Shown piece after piece: positions 12,443-24,549 of a stretch of DNA of 64,000 bases (positions within the stretch are counted from its first letter, which is position 1; each line of letters opens with the position of its first letter). This DNA is from Kalaharituber pfeilii (taxonomy: Eukaryota > Ascomycota > Pezizomycetes > Pezizales > Pezizaceae), in contig WHUZ01000023.1 in NCBI GenBank assembly GCA_015179045.1, positions 1 to 64,000 on the forward strand. Reading direction: 5' to 3'. The notes beneath the pieces were generated by a model that worked only from the letters and a program-made list of their open reading frames with translations, was not told the DNA's origin and did not search any database. Both the position numbers and the translations under genes were made by a program.

Positions 12443-14800
12443 CTGGAGGTTACTAGAAAATTAATAGGATCTATTAGGTGACAGAACAAGGGAGGTTTCC
12501 GGTACAAATAGTAGAATCTACAGTGCTGGTGCCCCACTGCCCAAGCTTTTGAGTTTCGCCAGCGGAAGGACGGTAGCCGGGATCGGCCGCCGTCGATGGA
12601 CTTGGCTTTTCTGGCGTGCCCCTGTAGCGGAGATATCCGGGACCAAAGTTTTTTGGGAATTCTAACTTCATGAACCTTAATTCGATACTTAACTTTCTTT
12701 AGTATTGAGTTCCCCAGGCATGCTTTCGCAACTGCGCGATGTTACACATGCGATGCAGAATGCATGTACCATCCATAAGAATATCCATCGCCCAGGGAGC
12801 CCTGAAGGTGGCTTCTCTGCATGGCGCAAGATAAGAACTATCTGTGCTTCTGCGTATGAAGTACAAGTAACAACCAGCCCCGAAAAAAATAAGCGGTCTT
12901 AAAAGAATAAGCATCATGTAAAAGTGATAGATATGATATGAAGAGTTTGCTATTGCAACAGAGCCCGGTTTGTCTCGATCCTCTCATCCTAGCACCGCTA
13001 ATCCAGTTTTAACGATGCTAAAGTAGTGCTCTTATCTCCTCAGGAGCATTATTGGTGATCATATCAGTGTCCCTAGCGACAAATATTTTTCTACAGTTCC
13101 CTTTTGCTACCCCACATGATACTCCGGCTCCCCTCCCCTCCTTCCCTCCTCCCACCACCCAGTCCCCCGAGTTGAGGCAGTTTAGCTCGTCCTCGCCCCC
13201 AGCCCAAGAGTTGAGAGTTTTCAGGTTGCCTGGAGGCTATTCGAAAAGCTGGAAATATAGCTGTTGAGAGGCTAGATTTAGGGTTGCTATAGGGTTGCTG
13301 GAATGGCTTAATTACCTTCAATTCGTGTCTGGAAGGCAGGGAGATCAAGTGCAAGATCTCGAGAGCAACTGTTGTCATATTATGAGCTGGACGGCAGAGG
13401 GGTAGGGTGAGCAAGGAGAGAGGACGATTTCCCCTCAATTCATGGGCCGAACAGCAAGCCAGGGAGTAGGTCAGCATTACCTTGCCTCACTCGCGGGGTG
13501 TCTGAGAGGCTGCTCAAGCGGGTGGATGTGTATATATGGCTGCCCGGGAGCTTTGAGATATGGCTGGAAGCGTGTGCATTACCCTCAAGTAGGGACATGA
13601 AGTGCAAGGAGATAGTCTAGAGGTGCGAGTGGCCGAATACCAACAGTTCCAGCAGCTATTGAGAGTAAGATCTATATAATCATGTTCTGCTACGCCACCT
13701 ACGCCCTCTAATGCTTGAGGAGGTACGGGCGCAGCTGCAGCGGAATTGGGATTTGGATGGTTGACAAGGTAATATACAGGAGGTTAAGCGGAACAAGGGG
13801 TAAATTGACCTGTCAATGCATATATTGATACAGCGAGTGAACCATAGTTGGCAAAATTTATTGAATATGCTAGAATTGATTGTAAGTTGGCCATGTTGTA
13901 TATAGTCCCAACCACGAGCTGCTAAATGTCGGCTAGATGAGAACGTTAGCATAACACATATCGTATAAACTTATATTGGGCTGTAGTATTATAGAGCATG
14001 TATGCGTTTACGTTGCCCTCCCATAAAATACCGTCTTATAAACCGATATGGTAGCAAATCCGATACCTCTTTAGTAGTCTTCAGTCCAAATTTGATACAC
14101 CTATAATAGCGATTAAGTGATCTCATGCCCACACTACTCTTATTTGCGTCCTCACGCTCAAGCAGGCGGTGTCTTCTGGCAGCACACTTTCCTGAGACAT
14201 CGTGTAGTTTGTATAATACCGTTTACGTGTAGCTTTGCGACAGCAAAATCTATTCACTCAATAAATGCATACAATTACCCTGTGCTTGGGGCTGAGCAGG
14301 GCGTCGATTGTGCTGCACAATACTATTGTCCAGCCACACAAGCGGATGGCAGAATTACTGAGCTAGCGACATTGCTGGCCCCTATCTTCATCCCCAATGG
14401 ACATCTGGGAGCAATAAAAGCAATCTGTTGCAGACTGGACCCTGGCTGCTGGGAGGAACCTTCACGCCTTTCATTCATCACTCACGCAAGTAAGTCACTT
14501 CTTACACCACTAGTGAAAGCCCGTCCCATGCGTTGCCCCTCGCAGTCCGAGCTTTGAATAATTTAACTGCGCACGGCTGTTACGACACCTTTCCTTTCGC
14601 TCTGGACTGTCCATCGTTATCGATACCTGTCCCGCCCCCGTTCCTTTCTCGCAGCCCTTCGCTTGAACAAATCTCCGTGCCCAATTCTTTCCCTGCCTAG
14701 CGGTAGTTCCGATTTTCTTACTTCGACTGTGCTGGTTTGATTTTGGTTTCGGTAACTGCTTGCAGTACTTTGTTCTCACGCATTTCTTTATCCCATTTTA
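12443..14800. other. Intergenic region, possibly a small unrecognised gene
   Basis: About 2.4 kb between two divergently transcribed genes. On the minus strand, 12917–12474 contains two short open frames: one begins MMLILLRPLIFFGAGCYLYF, which would be a membrane segment, and the other begins MKLEFPKNFGPGYLRYRG. A different frame of the same strand is also open from about 12750 into the OHCU gene. I cannot join them into a convincing gene, so a small protein or long 5' UTR remains possible. The remainder (13000–14800) is gene-free, with pyrimidine-rich patches and no recognised RNA gene. Confidence 0.35.
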
Positions 14801-16776
14801 ATGTCCACAGTCCGCCGACGGCCTTCGATATTCTCGTACTTCTCCTTCTCGAAACAGCCTACCGCAATCCGCTACGGACGCAGTGATAGCGTTACCTCGA
14901 ATCTGCGGCATAACGATCCATACGAAAAGCCGGATAGGCATAGCTCATCAGGCGAATCGTCACCTGGGGGAAGCATGAATCAAGGTGGACGGTCGAGACT
15001 GTTTAAGACGGTGGGGATTGTGGGGTTGATTCTGCTTCTATTATGGTTCTTTGTGCCTAACGAGAGAATAGAGACTGTGGAAAGAGTATTCAGTGGTGAG
15101 TTTACCTCAATTACGCTTGCATCATTAGCTGGGACTAAATGTTCCTGGTACAGATCACACACATGTCAACTTAGGAACCAACAGCAAACCACCACCATCG
15201 CCCAAAGTTGTACCTCCACCAGTGGTGTCCACGGACTACAAGGACCATGCAGACGTCACGGACACCAAGAGCAACAGCAAGAGCACGGATAAGAACGAGG
15301 GCCAAATAGCTACCGATCCGGACGCAGGAACTGACAAATGCACAAGATCATCCCACTTTTCCAAACCCATTGTTCAATATGCACTCATGGTCGATGCTGG
15401 TTCAACCGGCTCCCGCATTCATGTTTACCGGTTCAACAACTGCGGCGACACTCCAGAGCTCGAGTCTGAGGTTTTCAATATCACGCAGCCCGGCCTATCT
15501 GCTTATCCCGATGATCCAGAGGCCGCCGCTGCGTCCTTGGACGTGCTGCTGGACGTAGCCGTCAAATCCGTCCCCCAGAGCCTGAAATCGTGTACACCAA
15601 TTGCTGTCAAAGCTACGGCCGGCCTTCGTCTTCTTGGGGAGAAGAAGTCTGAAAAGATTCTTGAAGCCGTCAGACACAGGCTTGAGACTAAATACCCTTT
15701 TCCCGTTGTCTCCACCAAAGACGGTGTCGCCATTATGGATGGCAAGGACGAGGGCGTCTACGCTTGGATCACGACAAACTACCTAACCAAAAAGATTGGC
15801 ACAGTTGACAAGGCCCCCACTGCTGCCATTTTCGATCTCGGAGGCGCATCCACACAAATTGTGTTCGAACCGACATTCCCTTCTGTTCATGGCGGTATGC
15901 CAGAGGTTATGAAAGCTGGTGACCACAAATACGAGCTCACATTTGGTGGCCGCCAGTTCGTGCTTTACCAACACTCGCACCTTGGGTACGGCCTCAAGGA
16001 AGCCCGCAAAGCAATTCACCTTCAAGTCTACACCACCACGAAGCACGAACGCGGTGACGCATTTGACCCAAAGAAACCAATTGTCAACCCGTGCATTGCC
16101 CCCGGCATGAGCCGCACCGTCAACGTCACCATTGACGCAACTGTTGACCCTCCAAAGCTCCTGGAAGTCACCATGGTCGGCCCCAAGACGCCCTCATCAA
16201 CACAATGTCGTGCCATTGCCGAGAGTATCCTCAAAAAAAATGAGCCCTGCACGCTCACGCCGTGCAGCTTTAATGGCATTCACCAGCCTCCACTTGCACG
16301 CACTTTCGCGAAAGAGGACATCTACATTTTTTCGTACTTCTACGACCGCACAGTACCCATCGGTATGCCGTCGGACTTCACGATCCGGGAATTGAAGGAG
16401 GTAGCGGCAAAGGTGTGTGCGGGTGAGGGCGAGAACGGGGAAGGATGGGAGAGTTTTATGGCCACAAAAGGAGCGCTCAAGGAGTTAAGGGGTCGGCCAG
16501 AGCATTGTCTGGATTTGAACTTCATGATTGCGTTGTTGCATACGGGGTATGAGATGCCGGTTGATCGAGAGTTGAAAGTGGCGAAGAAAATCGGGGATAA
16601 TGAATTGGGGTGGTGTTTAGGGGCAAGGTAAGACAATCCCAATACCTATGATTTTGCACCACTACGGTATTTGCGGCAAAAAAAAAAAAACAGTGCTGAC
16701 ATTAATTGCTTTCAGTTTACCCCTCCTTGACCAAGGCAATGGCGGCTGGAAGTGCCGCGTCCGTGAGATCCAGTGA
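14801..16776 (+). CDS. GDA1: Golgi guanosine diphosphatase (NTPDase)
   Basis: Three exons, 14801–15095, 15154–16627 and 16716–16776, encode 609 aa. A type II membrane protein is predicted: basic cytoplasmic N-terminus, one transmembrane segment (residues about 70–86, VGIVGLILLLLWFF), a Ser/Lys-rich stem and a lumenal GDA1/CD39 domain. Apyrase conserved regions are clear: VDAGSTGSRIHVYRF (about 178–192), KATAGLRLLG, MDGKDEGVYAWITTNYL, AAIFDLGGASTQIVFEP and the C-terminal WCLGASLPLL, which is completed only when the last intron (88 bp, TTTCAG acceptor) is removed. The enzyme hydrolyses GDP released by glycosyltransferases to GMP, which drives exchange for GDP-mannose and supports mannosylation. 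The protein ends CRVREIQ, like other fungal Gda1 proteins. Confidence 0.93.
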
Positions 16777-18327
16777 TCCTAGATATCACAATTCCCTTGA
16801 ATCCGTCTCACAAACACGTACACACAAAAGTGTTTCGTTTTCCCTTCAATCTCATGTTTTCCTCCTAATGACACGATACGAACTTTTGATATAACGAATT
16901 CCAATCTATAGATGTTGCCTCTTTCTTGTTTAATATGTCTTTACATTTCAGGAAGAAAAAATATATATATCTAACTTCGTTATCACTTGTGTCTTTCTTC
17001 AGTATTGGTAGTATTTTTCTGCTCTTGAGAAACTTGGTTTTGAAATGTGTTAGATTCTTGGGCCCGTACCAAAATGTAGACTATATTTTGAATTTTTATA
17101 TATATATAGACAATTCTGAGTATCTATGCTTATACTCCCGTATCATAAATGAAGAAAGAACAAATAAGAATGAATGGAACGGAACGAATGAATAGCGGAG
17201 ATGAGGTTGAAATGGTTGAATAGAAAGTACCCCCGTTGGGTTACTGGGTGCTCACGGTGTACGTTAGAAATTCAAATTTTTTTTTTTTTTTTTAACCTTG
17301 TATGTGTAAGTGTTGTGAATGTAGGAGCTCTAGAGTTTGAGTCCTAGACATATAGCGACTGGCACCATCACCAAAAAACCTAGCGTAGGTTAACTTACCC
17401 TGATCCCATCATCCAACATCTAATTGCCCCCTCCTCCCTCTGCTTCTTTAATGCACAACGAAATCCATAAACGCATATAAAATAGTGTAAAAAAAAAAAA
17501 AATCCCATACGGAAAAACCCTCATTCACACAAAACGAAGCCAAGATATCGGTGTTCGAACACACATATATATATTTATGAATATAAAAAACATACGAAAA
17601 ACTAACTTTTGCTTTTCATATTTACTGCCCCAATTGCTAGTAGCTCTAGTGCACGAAAAGCCAATGTAAAGATCGATTTGGGGGGAGTGGGGAGGCTGTA
17701 AAACACCCCACTATAAGGGCGAAGCAAGATGGGGTAGGTACAGGTATGGGTATATGTATATCTGGCAAGATAGCCTATATATACTCACCTAGCTATGAGG
17801 AGGAGGAGCAGGAGCAGGAGGAGGATAATCACGCACCCCAACACAAGCATTCAACACACACACACACACACAGAGAAGGAAAATCATCTCTTTCCCTCGC
17901 ACATACTACCTCTTCCAAAAGAATATTCTATTTTATTTCATTTCAGTTCATTCCATTTCATTTTGTTTCTCCCAAGGATATATATATAGTGTATATAGGC
18001 AAGAAAATTTATATGTTGTAACCCTTACCTATCCATGATAACCACATGATGATATAAAAAAAATAACATGAACCCTATACCAGGCAAAAAAAAAAGATAT
18101 TCGCCAGAAGGAAATTCAAAAAGAAAAGCTTTAATGACCCAAAAATTTGATAAAAGAAAGATTGAAACATGTTAATCAAAGAGGTATACCCTCGAGCTCG
18201 AGACTGAGATACTAGAGATGAAGACGGGCAAGGTGTGTTACGACCTCGTTCCATGTATCTTCTGCATCTCTCGTTTGCAGAGGATAAAGATAAACCCAGA
18301 AATGGAAAATTTCAATCAATTTAGAGT
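16777..18327. other. Convergent AT-rich spacer
   Basis: About 1.55 kb between the ends of GDA1 (+) and the eIF4E-like gene (-). It contains AT-rich DNA, short A and T runs (near 17278–17293 and 17489–17501), an ACACACACAC patch at about 17858–17870 and a GAGGAGGAGCAGGAGCAGG patch near 17798. The open frames here are low complexity. Nothing else was recognised; the two 3' UTRs should lie here. Confidence 0.6.
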
Positions 18328-19189
18328 TCATGATGACGTGGCGGTAGTGGTGGAAGCAGCAGTGGCAGCCTTTGCAGACTCATCCGTCGAAGCATATGCC
18401 TTGTGAGCCTTGTGCTTCTTGTACTGTATTACAGACCAGCTTGTTAGTCGACTCCCACATACTTTAACTAGGGGGGCTAAAAATGCACTCACATAATAAT
18501 TCTGCTGCTGCGGCCTCAGCTCCTCTGGCAAATATTCCAGCACTCTCTCCAAAATCTTATCAATACTCTTCTGATTGTCTCCGTCCCTATTCCATACCAT
18601 CACCAGATATGAATTAAACCTGACGCTGATACTGACTCCACAAATATCGTCCCCCTTCTCCACCACCTCCTGCAGATTCTCGCCGATCGCCATCATCTGG
18701 ATCTCCTTCCAGAACTCGAATGCGTTGGCTTTCTGGACGCGGAAGGTCCAAGCGCCACCCTTGGCGTTGCGAGGGTCTTCCCAAATGGGCTTGACGTTCT
18801 TCTTGAAGAGGCGGTACGAATCTCGGAGAGGGAGGGATGTAAAGGGAATGTTGTTGAAGACTTGCCAGAAGCTCTGTAGAAGTGAATAAAAGGGTAAGCT
18901 CAGGTTAAGCAAGGGGGAGCGGAGGTCAGTAGGAAGCTTGGGAACTAACCTGGATAGTGCTAATTTGGGCAATTTCCTTCAACTGGTCCTCGTAGTTGTC
19001 GTCGTTGGTTGTCGCTGCGCTACGGTCATGCCAAAACACCCATTCGTGGCGGAGGGGCAGCGGGCGGAGGGTCTTCAGCATGTTCAAGCGGAGTTCTGCA
19101 CGCTTGCCGCTGGAGGCAGCAGATGAGCCGCCAGCCGCAGTTGTAGCGGCTCCGTTGAGTTGGAGAGTGGGTGTAGTCGTGGCTGCCAT
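18328..19189 (-). CDS. Cap-binding factor eIF4E, class II-like
   Basis: Three exons, 18950–19189, 18493–18873 and 18328–18423, encode 238 aa; introns are 76 and 69 bp with GTTAGT and GTGAGT donors. The eIF4E fold is evident from LRHEWVFWHDR, SFWQVFNNIP, LFKKNVKPIWEDPRN (the WE pair that stacks on and hydrogen-bonds the cap), GGAWTFRV, FWKEI, GDDICGVSISVR and YYYKKH. The position equivalent to the second cap-stacking Trp of class I eIF4E (W56 in mouse) is Tyr in DDNYEDQL, a hallmark of class II/4EHP-like members. The first Trp (W43 equivalent) is kept. It may therefore be an alternative or repressive cap-binding protein instead of the main initiation factor. The N-terminus is Ala/Thr/Ser-rich and so is the short tail. 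Confidence 0.9.
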
Positions 19190-21157
19190 TGCGGTTTGGC
19201 TTTCCGTGTGTACGAGTAGGTTTGGGGGACGGAGGGGGGGTGGGTGAAGATGGTGAGCGCAGGGAGATTTGCGAGTGCTGGGAGAAGTAATGGGAGAAAA
19301 GCTGCAGGAGTCCAGGGGCCGAAAGTACAGAAGGTACGTTTAAGTACAAGTGACTACTAGCTATTACGCGATCAAGTCGATGGTTCTTCGGCTGTGCCGC
19401 AGCTGCGGAGGAAGGGCTGTGGTTGGCGGAGGAGGCTGTAGCTGTTACGCTGTACAGGCCGCCGAGAGAGGCGGAGAGGAGAGCTTGGGAGAACAGCGGA
19501 CGCCGCTGCGTGCAAAAGCAAGGGGAGCAAGGGGAGCAAGGGGAGCAAGGGGAGCAAACGAGCAAACGAGCAAAGGAGCAAAGGAGCAAAGGAGCAAAGG
19601 AGCAAAGGAGCAAAGGAGCAAAGGAGCAAGCAGGCCGACTGGACTGGCTGGGCAGCAGTGCGGGGGCGGGCGGGCGAATGGGAGCGGAGAATGGAAGGGA
19701 AGAAGGCAGTACAAAGACCAAAAGACCACACAGTAGCAGGCCAGGTAGCGCTGGCGTCTATTATTATTAGAATGCTGCCCGGCGTATTAATGGAAGAGAA
19801 GGGAATTGAAGCAGAAATGAACAGAATGAACAGAGAAACCGGTCCACAGCTTGTGCGTCTGGTGCATCTTCTCGCCCCCCTCCTGCCCGTCCCCCCGCCT
19901 TTATATCATATCTCTGATGCCGCGAGCGCACGACGCACGGCTCGAGTTGCACGACGAGGCCACCCTTCCTGCAGCTATTCCGGCGCGTGTGAGACGGCGC
20001 CCCTGCCGCCACCCCCCCCCCCCCCCCCCCCCAACCAGGACACATCGAGCAGCCGCCCCAAGGCCCCACGGCGACTGAGGCAGCTGCACGACGGGCGCGG
20101 AACGCTGCGTTTAACTCGATCCATCGATCCGCTGACGCCTTCAATGCTCCAGCGCCCCGAGGTGACACCCCGAGGTGACACCTCCACGTAACGTAATCCC
20201 TGAGCCTGCATGGGCCCCCGCCCGTTTCGGCGCGCTTCTGGAAGGCCCCATTGGGCGGAGCCTGGAGTGAGAAACCCAGGCGCCCGGCCTCTCTCGTAAT
20301 ATCATCTCTCGTTCGCGTAAGCCTGGGGAGAGGGCATCAGGAGGCAAGCGTGACTTCTGCTTGCGCATGGCCGACATGGCCCGTCTGCCTGTGACCACAG
20401 AGTTTTTCCTCCTTTGCGGCAATTCTGCTAGAAACGGTTGATCTTCGTGTTGGAGGCGAAGCACTCTACATATGTTCGTGTGATCTTCAGTCCGAATGCC
20501 CAGCCAAGCACTGAATACGCCAAACACGCTCGAAACAACTAGGCATTGTGTACTGTACGACACGCTTCCGCTATCCGCTATCCGCCCTCTCAGCATCTCA
20601 GCACGCAAGAGAGCGTATGCACTGCCTTGTCTCAGCAGCGCCCAAAAATAGTACATCGACACATCCACTGGGCGCTTTGCGTTCTCGCTCTTAGTGTGTT
20701 GTCATCAACAAGAAAAAAACATTAAACATAAGCCCTATATATAAGCAAGCCCCCCAATTAATATATCAAAAAGCTTGTCGCAGAGCCCCACTAGAGCCAT
20801 GTACTAGTACAGTACCGTACAGCGCTGTACTAGCCCGCCGTGACTGCGGCTAATCTTGCTTGCTTCAACTTTTTCATGTCTTGCTCGAGATCGTTCACGG
20901 ATGTGGTGGGGCTGAACTGAGAAAAGCAGTCTTACAAGAAGTTTTGCCCGGAATGGTGGTGGAGAAGATTGCGCCGATAGCTTAAGGTTGCCTTCTGCTG
21001 CAGCTCACGGGAGCTACGTAATTGATGAGGGTAACGCCAAGCTCCCGTTAAAAAGCAGCCCTGCACAGGCAAAAACTACCCATCAAGGTCCCAATTGCTA
21101 GCACCAACACCAGCTCTCTCCAATCCCTCCCTAAACACCCTCTATCGCCATCTCGAA
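19190..21157. other. GC-rich intergenic region with minisatellite
   Basis: Nearly 2 kb between divergent genes. It contains a tandem array at 19516–19630 (listed separately), a C-rich run of 21 C at 20012–20032, and a nearby exact duplication of GAGGTGACACC around 20159–20180. Several long open frames span the tandem array in multiple phases, a known artefact of short GC-rich repeats, and I do not consider them genes. The upstream region of the eIF4E-like gene lies at its left end. Confidence 0.55.
19516..19630. repeat. 8–9-bp minisatellite (GCAAGGGGA / GCAAAGGA)
   Basis: Tandem units change along the array: about four 9-bp units GCAAGGGGA, then two 8-bp GCAAACGA units, then about eight 8-bp GCAAAGGA units. 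It lies about 330–440 bp upstream of the eIF4E-like start codon. The graded change of unit suggests local expansion by slippage. Confidence 0.9.
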
Positions 21158-22041
21158 ATGGCCAATCCCAAACTATCCGTTGTCCCTGACCACCCTTCCC
21201 CCCCATCCCCCCTGGAAACGCTCCACTAGCACCTCAGACACGGATTCCAACGCCACCCCTAGTGCACTCCTCTCCCGGCTCTCCTCATTTCTTCCACAGC
21301 TCCACGCCGCGAACGAGGAACTAGATCAAGATATTGCGAATGGGCGAATATCGGAGAAGAGGGTTGAGGATGTGGGGGAGGATGAAGAGAGGTATATTGA
21401 GATGGTACGTTCAATTGAGGCTCTCTCGTGTTTGGTGGATGGGTGGAATGGAAAGCTTACACGATGCGCATATAGAATCTCGGCCTAGGTGTTCTTGAAG
21501 AAAAGCGGCCCAAGTCCCGCAAACGTCGACGTAGAGCTGCTCTTGAAGAGTCGAGCGAATCAAAAGCAACTACAACATCCTCAACACCAACTAACAGAAA
21601 GGCAGTCGACGTAGAAGCCACTCCGTCAGACGATGCTACCCCCGATCCCTCCTCTTCCTCCACCTCTGATTCCGACTCCAATACCTCTTCCGAATCCGAC
21701 TCTGAATCCGGTTCCAGCGCTTCCGAATCCAACCCTGATTCCGGCTCCTCAGAAGAAGAAGAAGAAGAAGAAGAAGAAGAAGGAACCGCCCACCTCAACG
21801 CTTTTCTCAACATCCTCAACCCCCTTCTGACGCTCTCGATCTGGAGGATATACCCTCCGGCTCCCGCAAACGAAAGTATTACCATGTTAGCAACAGTAGA
21901 CGGAAGCTTGCGCAGCAAGAGATTCTAGCGGCATTGTTAAACATTGATGCTGAACGGGTTAGTGTGGAGGGAGAGAGGGCAGGGATTGAGATTATTGAAG
22001 ATGGGGCAAACGAGAAAATGGAGGGAGCTGTACAGAAGTAG
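21158..22041 (+). CDS. NOPCHAP1/DUF4598-like protein, frame broken twice
   Basis: Two exons about a 71-bp intron (21405–21475). Conserved signatures are ALLSRLSSFLPQLHAANEEL, ERYIEM|NLGLGVLEEKRPK across the intron, an acidic Ser/Glu tract with a (GAA)n microsatellite, and HLNAFLNILNP; then, in another frame, SDALDLEDIPSGSRKRKYYH and SRRKLAQQEILAALL. NOPCHAP1 (C12orf45) is a chaperone linking box C/D snoRNP core protein NOP58 to R2TP. The reading frame is interrupted twice: between the only suitable ATG (21158, MANPKLSVVPDHPS) and the conserved part, where one extra base lies in the C-runs at 21198–21214, and near 21820–21824, where one base is missing in a 5-C run. Either the gene is a pseudogene or the assembly has homopolymer errors. 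I favour the latter because everything else is intact. Confidence 0.7.
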
Positions 22042-22538
22042 GTGAAGCATGGGAGCAAGTCCATAGGGGAATAATGGAATTCACAGACAAGAGGTTGGAA
22101 AATTTGGGGAGGTGGGAATTGTACGTTATCATTCGACGGATGTCGCATTTGTTACGGTACCATGTATGATAGAAAGTACGGCTCATGTTACGGCAACCCA
22201 AAAGATGTGGAACGCAAAGAAATCATAATGAAACTCAGTTCTGTCGATGGATAGATCCGCAGTTGAAGTGCTATCTACATATAGCACACAACAATATTTC
22301 TTGAATGAAAGGTAATTCACTGCTATTAAGCTATTTCATTAAAATTATGTATTCTAAGATTCTACAATCGAAGTTTGTAAACGAAAAATCTATGGGAAAT
22401 TTACTTAGGCTCTATGTAACACACTGCTAGCCAAAGCTGCAGGACAAAGTTTGGGTATATCCGTCCCCTATCTACCCAATAACCACAAATTCCATCATTT
22501 CGTGTGCTAAATCCCTCTCTCGCTCACCTTCAAATCAC
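22042..22538. other. Convergent spacer, no gene seen
   Basis: About 500 bp between the NOPCHAP1-like stop and the stop of the PPPDE–thioredoxin–PUL gene. It is AT-rich with no recognisable feature other than the presumed 3' UTRs. Confidence 0.6.
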
Positions 22539-24549
22539 CTATAACTTCCCCGCCCCTAGAACGTTCGCTACTTCCTCACACAACGCTGCCACACCGAGCT
22601 TCTGTCCTACCTCGCTATTCCCCTTCTCCCTCACCGTCTGCGCGGCCCCAATCGCCTCAATCACCTGCAATACCTCCCCACCCATCGGAGCACAATACAC
22701 AGCTAACACCAACGCGATCAATAACGCCTTCAATCCGCCAGCGTCCTCCTCTTCTCTCGTCACCGCCTCCACGATTCCTACCACAAATTCCACCAACTCG
22801 CCTGCCTCCAGCACCTCCTGATTCTGAGTTGAACGCATCCGCTGGATGTATGTTGCGAGGTTGAACGCGAAGCTAGATGCAGCGACTCTCGTCGCTACAT
22901 GCTCTCCGTCCAGAAGGGACGAGGCAACGGCTGAAACGAGCAGTGTGGAAATTGGAGGGACGCATAGCACCGGTGCGGCAAGTGAAGACGAGAAGAGATT
23001 ACAAAGAGACTGTAATGTAACCAGCCTTAAGGCATAGGGTACCGTGGCAGATGACTCATTTGATGGGGTCAACAAGTCAAGAAGTGCCCGGATTGTCTTA
23101 TACTCCTGTTCCGCTGCGATCCATGAGCTTACTCGAGTATCTACCAGCGCGGCTCGGAAGATGTCCACAACAGGAAAAAGCGTGTCGTTACTCAATCCAC
23201 CCTTGGCAGCGTCCTGAATATACCTCGCCCATATTGCGAGATCTGGTAGTGGTGCTTCCCGTGCCCCGTGCTGCTGGCGCTGCTGTATAAACTCCATCAT
23301 CGACACCAAGGCGGGAGTGGATGCCACTTTGATTCCCAGCTTCTTACGGGCCTTATCCAGTGGTGGGACTTTGGCATATGTGATTGCAAGCATGCTTGTG
23401 CCAAAAGTAATGGGGAGGTTTTGCTTTGTATGAGGGTGTACTTTGGTTGAGGGTGAGCATCATGAGAAAACATTGAAGCCAAAAATGCTACCAACATTTT
23501 CGGCACGTTGGAGATGAAGAGCATTTAGAAAAATCCTACCTGAATAAGTAACGTTTATCATAGTACTGATATAGGCTTCTAAATTCTCCTTGCTTGTGCC
23601 CGTCCATGTATCCAACTATGACGCCAGCATATGATTAGCTCCCTTTAATTTTCCTTTCAGTAAAGAATCAGGAGAAAACCGACTTTCTCCCCCTTCGAAT
23701 ACGTCACAAACGTAGGCGTAGCTGTTACCAAAAACCGCTGTCCCAAATCCCTCGCAATTGTAACATCTGCCTTCACAAACACCGCTCTCCCTACCAATTC
23801 CGCTGACTTTCGCTCAAAGAATGGGTACAAAGCTTTACACGGCGCGCATGCTGCAGAGGTGAAGAAGACAATCGCACAAGTATCCTTTGCCGTTCCAAGT
23901 ATATCATCGAATTGTCTCCCATTTTGGGCAATTTTGACTTGGGATTGCCCTATCACAGCGGGCTGCGGGTGCGCAGGCGGGGTTGAAATTGTAGGTGCTG
24001 TAGTGATTGGTCGAAGCACGCCCTCGATCTCCCGTCTGAGCATTTGTCCAAACTCAGTCCTGAGTACAGTATCTGGTAGGGAGGTGATGTGGCTCGGGAT
24101 ACCTTTTCCAATTAGGAACATGGAAAAGTCGTTGGAGAAGTTGTTACAATTGTGCTATCATGTTAGCAATATGGATTTAGCTTAAAGAAAAGACTGGCTG
24201 TACTAACCATGAACAAATCATAGCTTTCTTCGCTGTATATGGGCTTTATACTTTCCAGATATTCAAGTATCACATCGTCTGGTAGTTCTGTAGTCCCCAA
24301 CAAAATTTTTTCCTTGGGCTCGCCGTGATGGGTTCGACCCGGCACTGATGTTTGGATGCCCGCGCCATAGTAGTACTCACGCGAGCCCACGACAACCGAA
24401 GTATGGTATACTGCCTCAATGTACGTACCTGCTCGCAAGCGACTTATCAGAAAAGTGTTCCTAGACACCAGTAAAACATGAACAGGCAAGGGCGGTTCAT
24501 ACCTAACAATGCTTGCGAGAACTATGGCCCACGCGCTGTCAGCATCCAT
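22539..24549 (-). CDS. PPPDE peptidase–thioredoxin–PUL domain protein
   Basis: Minus-strand exons: about 24549–24208, 24154–23684, 23615–23540 and 23440–22539; total about 582–596 aa. Domain order is PPPDE/DUF862 (deSUMOylating or deubiquitinating isopeptidase fold), with catalytic His in AVYHTSVVV and catalytic Cys in HNCNNFSNDF, the latter formed across the first main intron; thioredoxin, with CxxC in SAACAPCKALYPFF and a following cis-Pro in ATPTF; then a helical PUL domain (from about VHPHTKQNLP to the end) of the type that binds Cdc48/p97 in Doa1/Lub1. The combination suggests redox-linked processing of ubiquitin-like modifiers near Cdc48. The N-terminus is uncertain: MDADSAWAIVLASIV is unlike the usual start, and a 42-bp possible intron (GTATGA…TCTAG) or a missing upstream exon are both possible. 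Confidence 0.8.

Noticed and set aside
14117..14557. 146-codon plus-strand frame before GDA1
   Set aside because: No recognisable motif; Cys/His/Ser-rich random-looking composition, and no splice pattern links it to GDA1.
19350..19770. Several overlapping open frames of about 100 codons on both strands
   Set aside because: They run through the 8–9-bp tandem array and the GC-rich flank in many phases; composition is repetitive (GEQGEQ, LLLCSFAP) and no family is recognisable.
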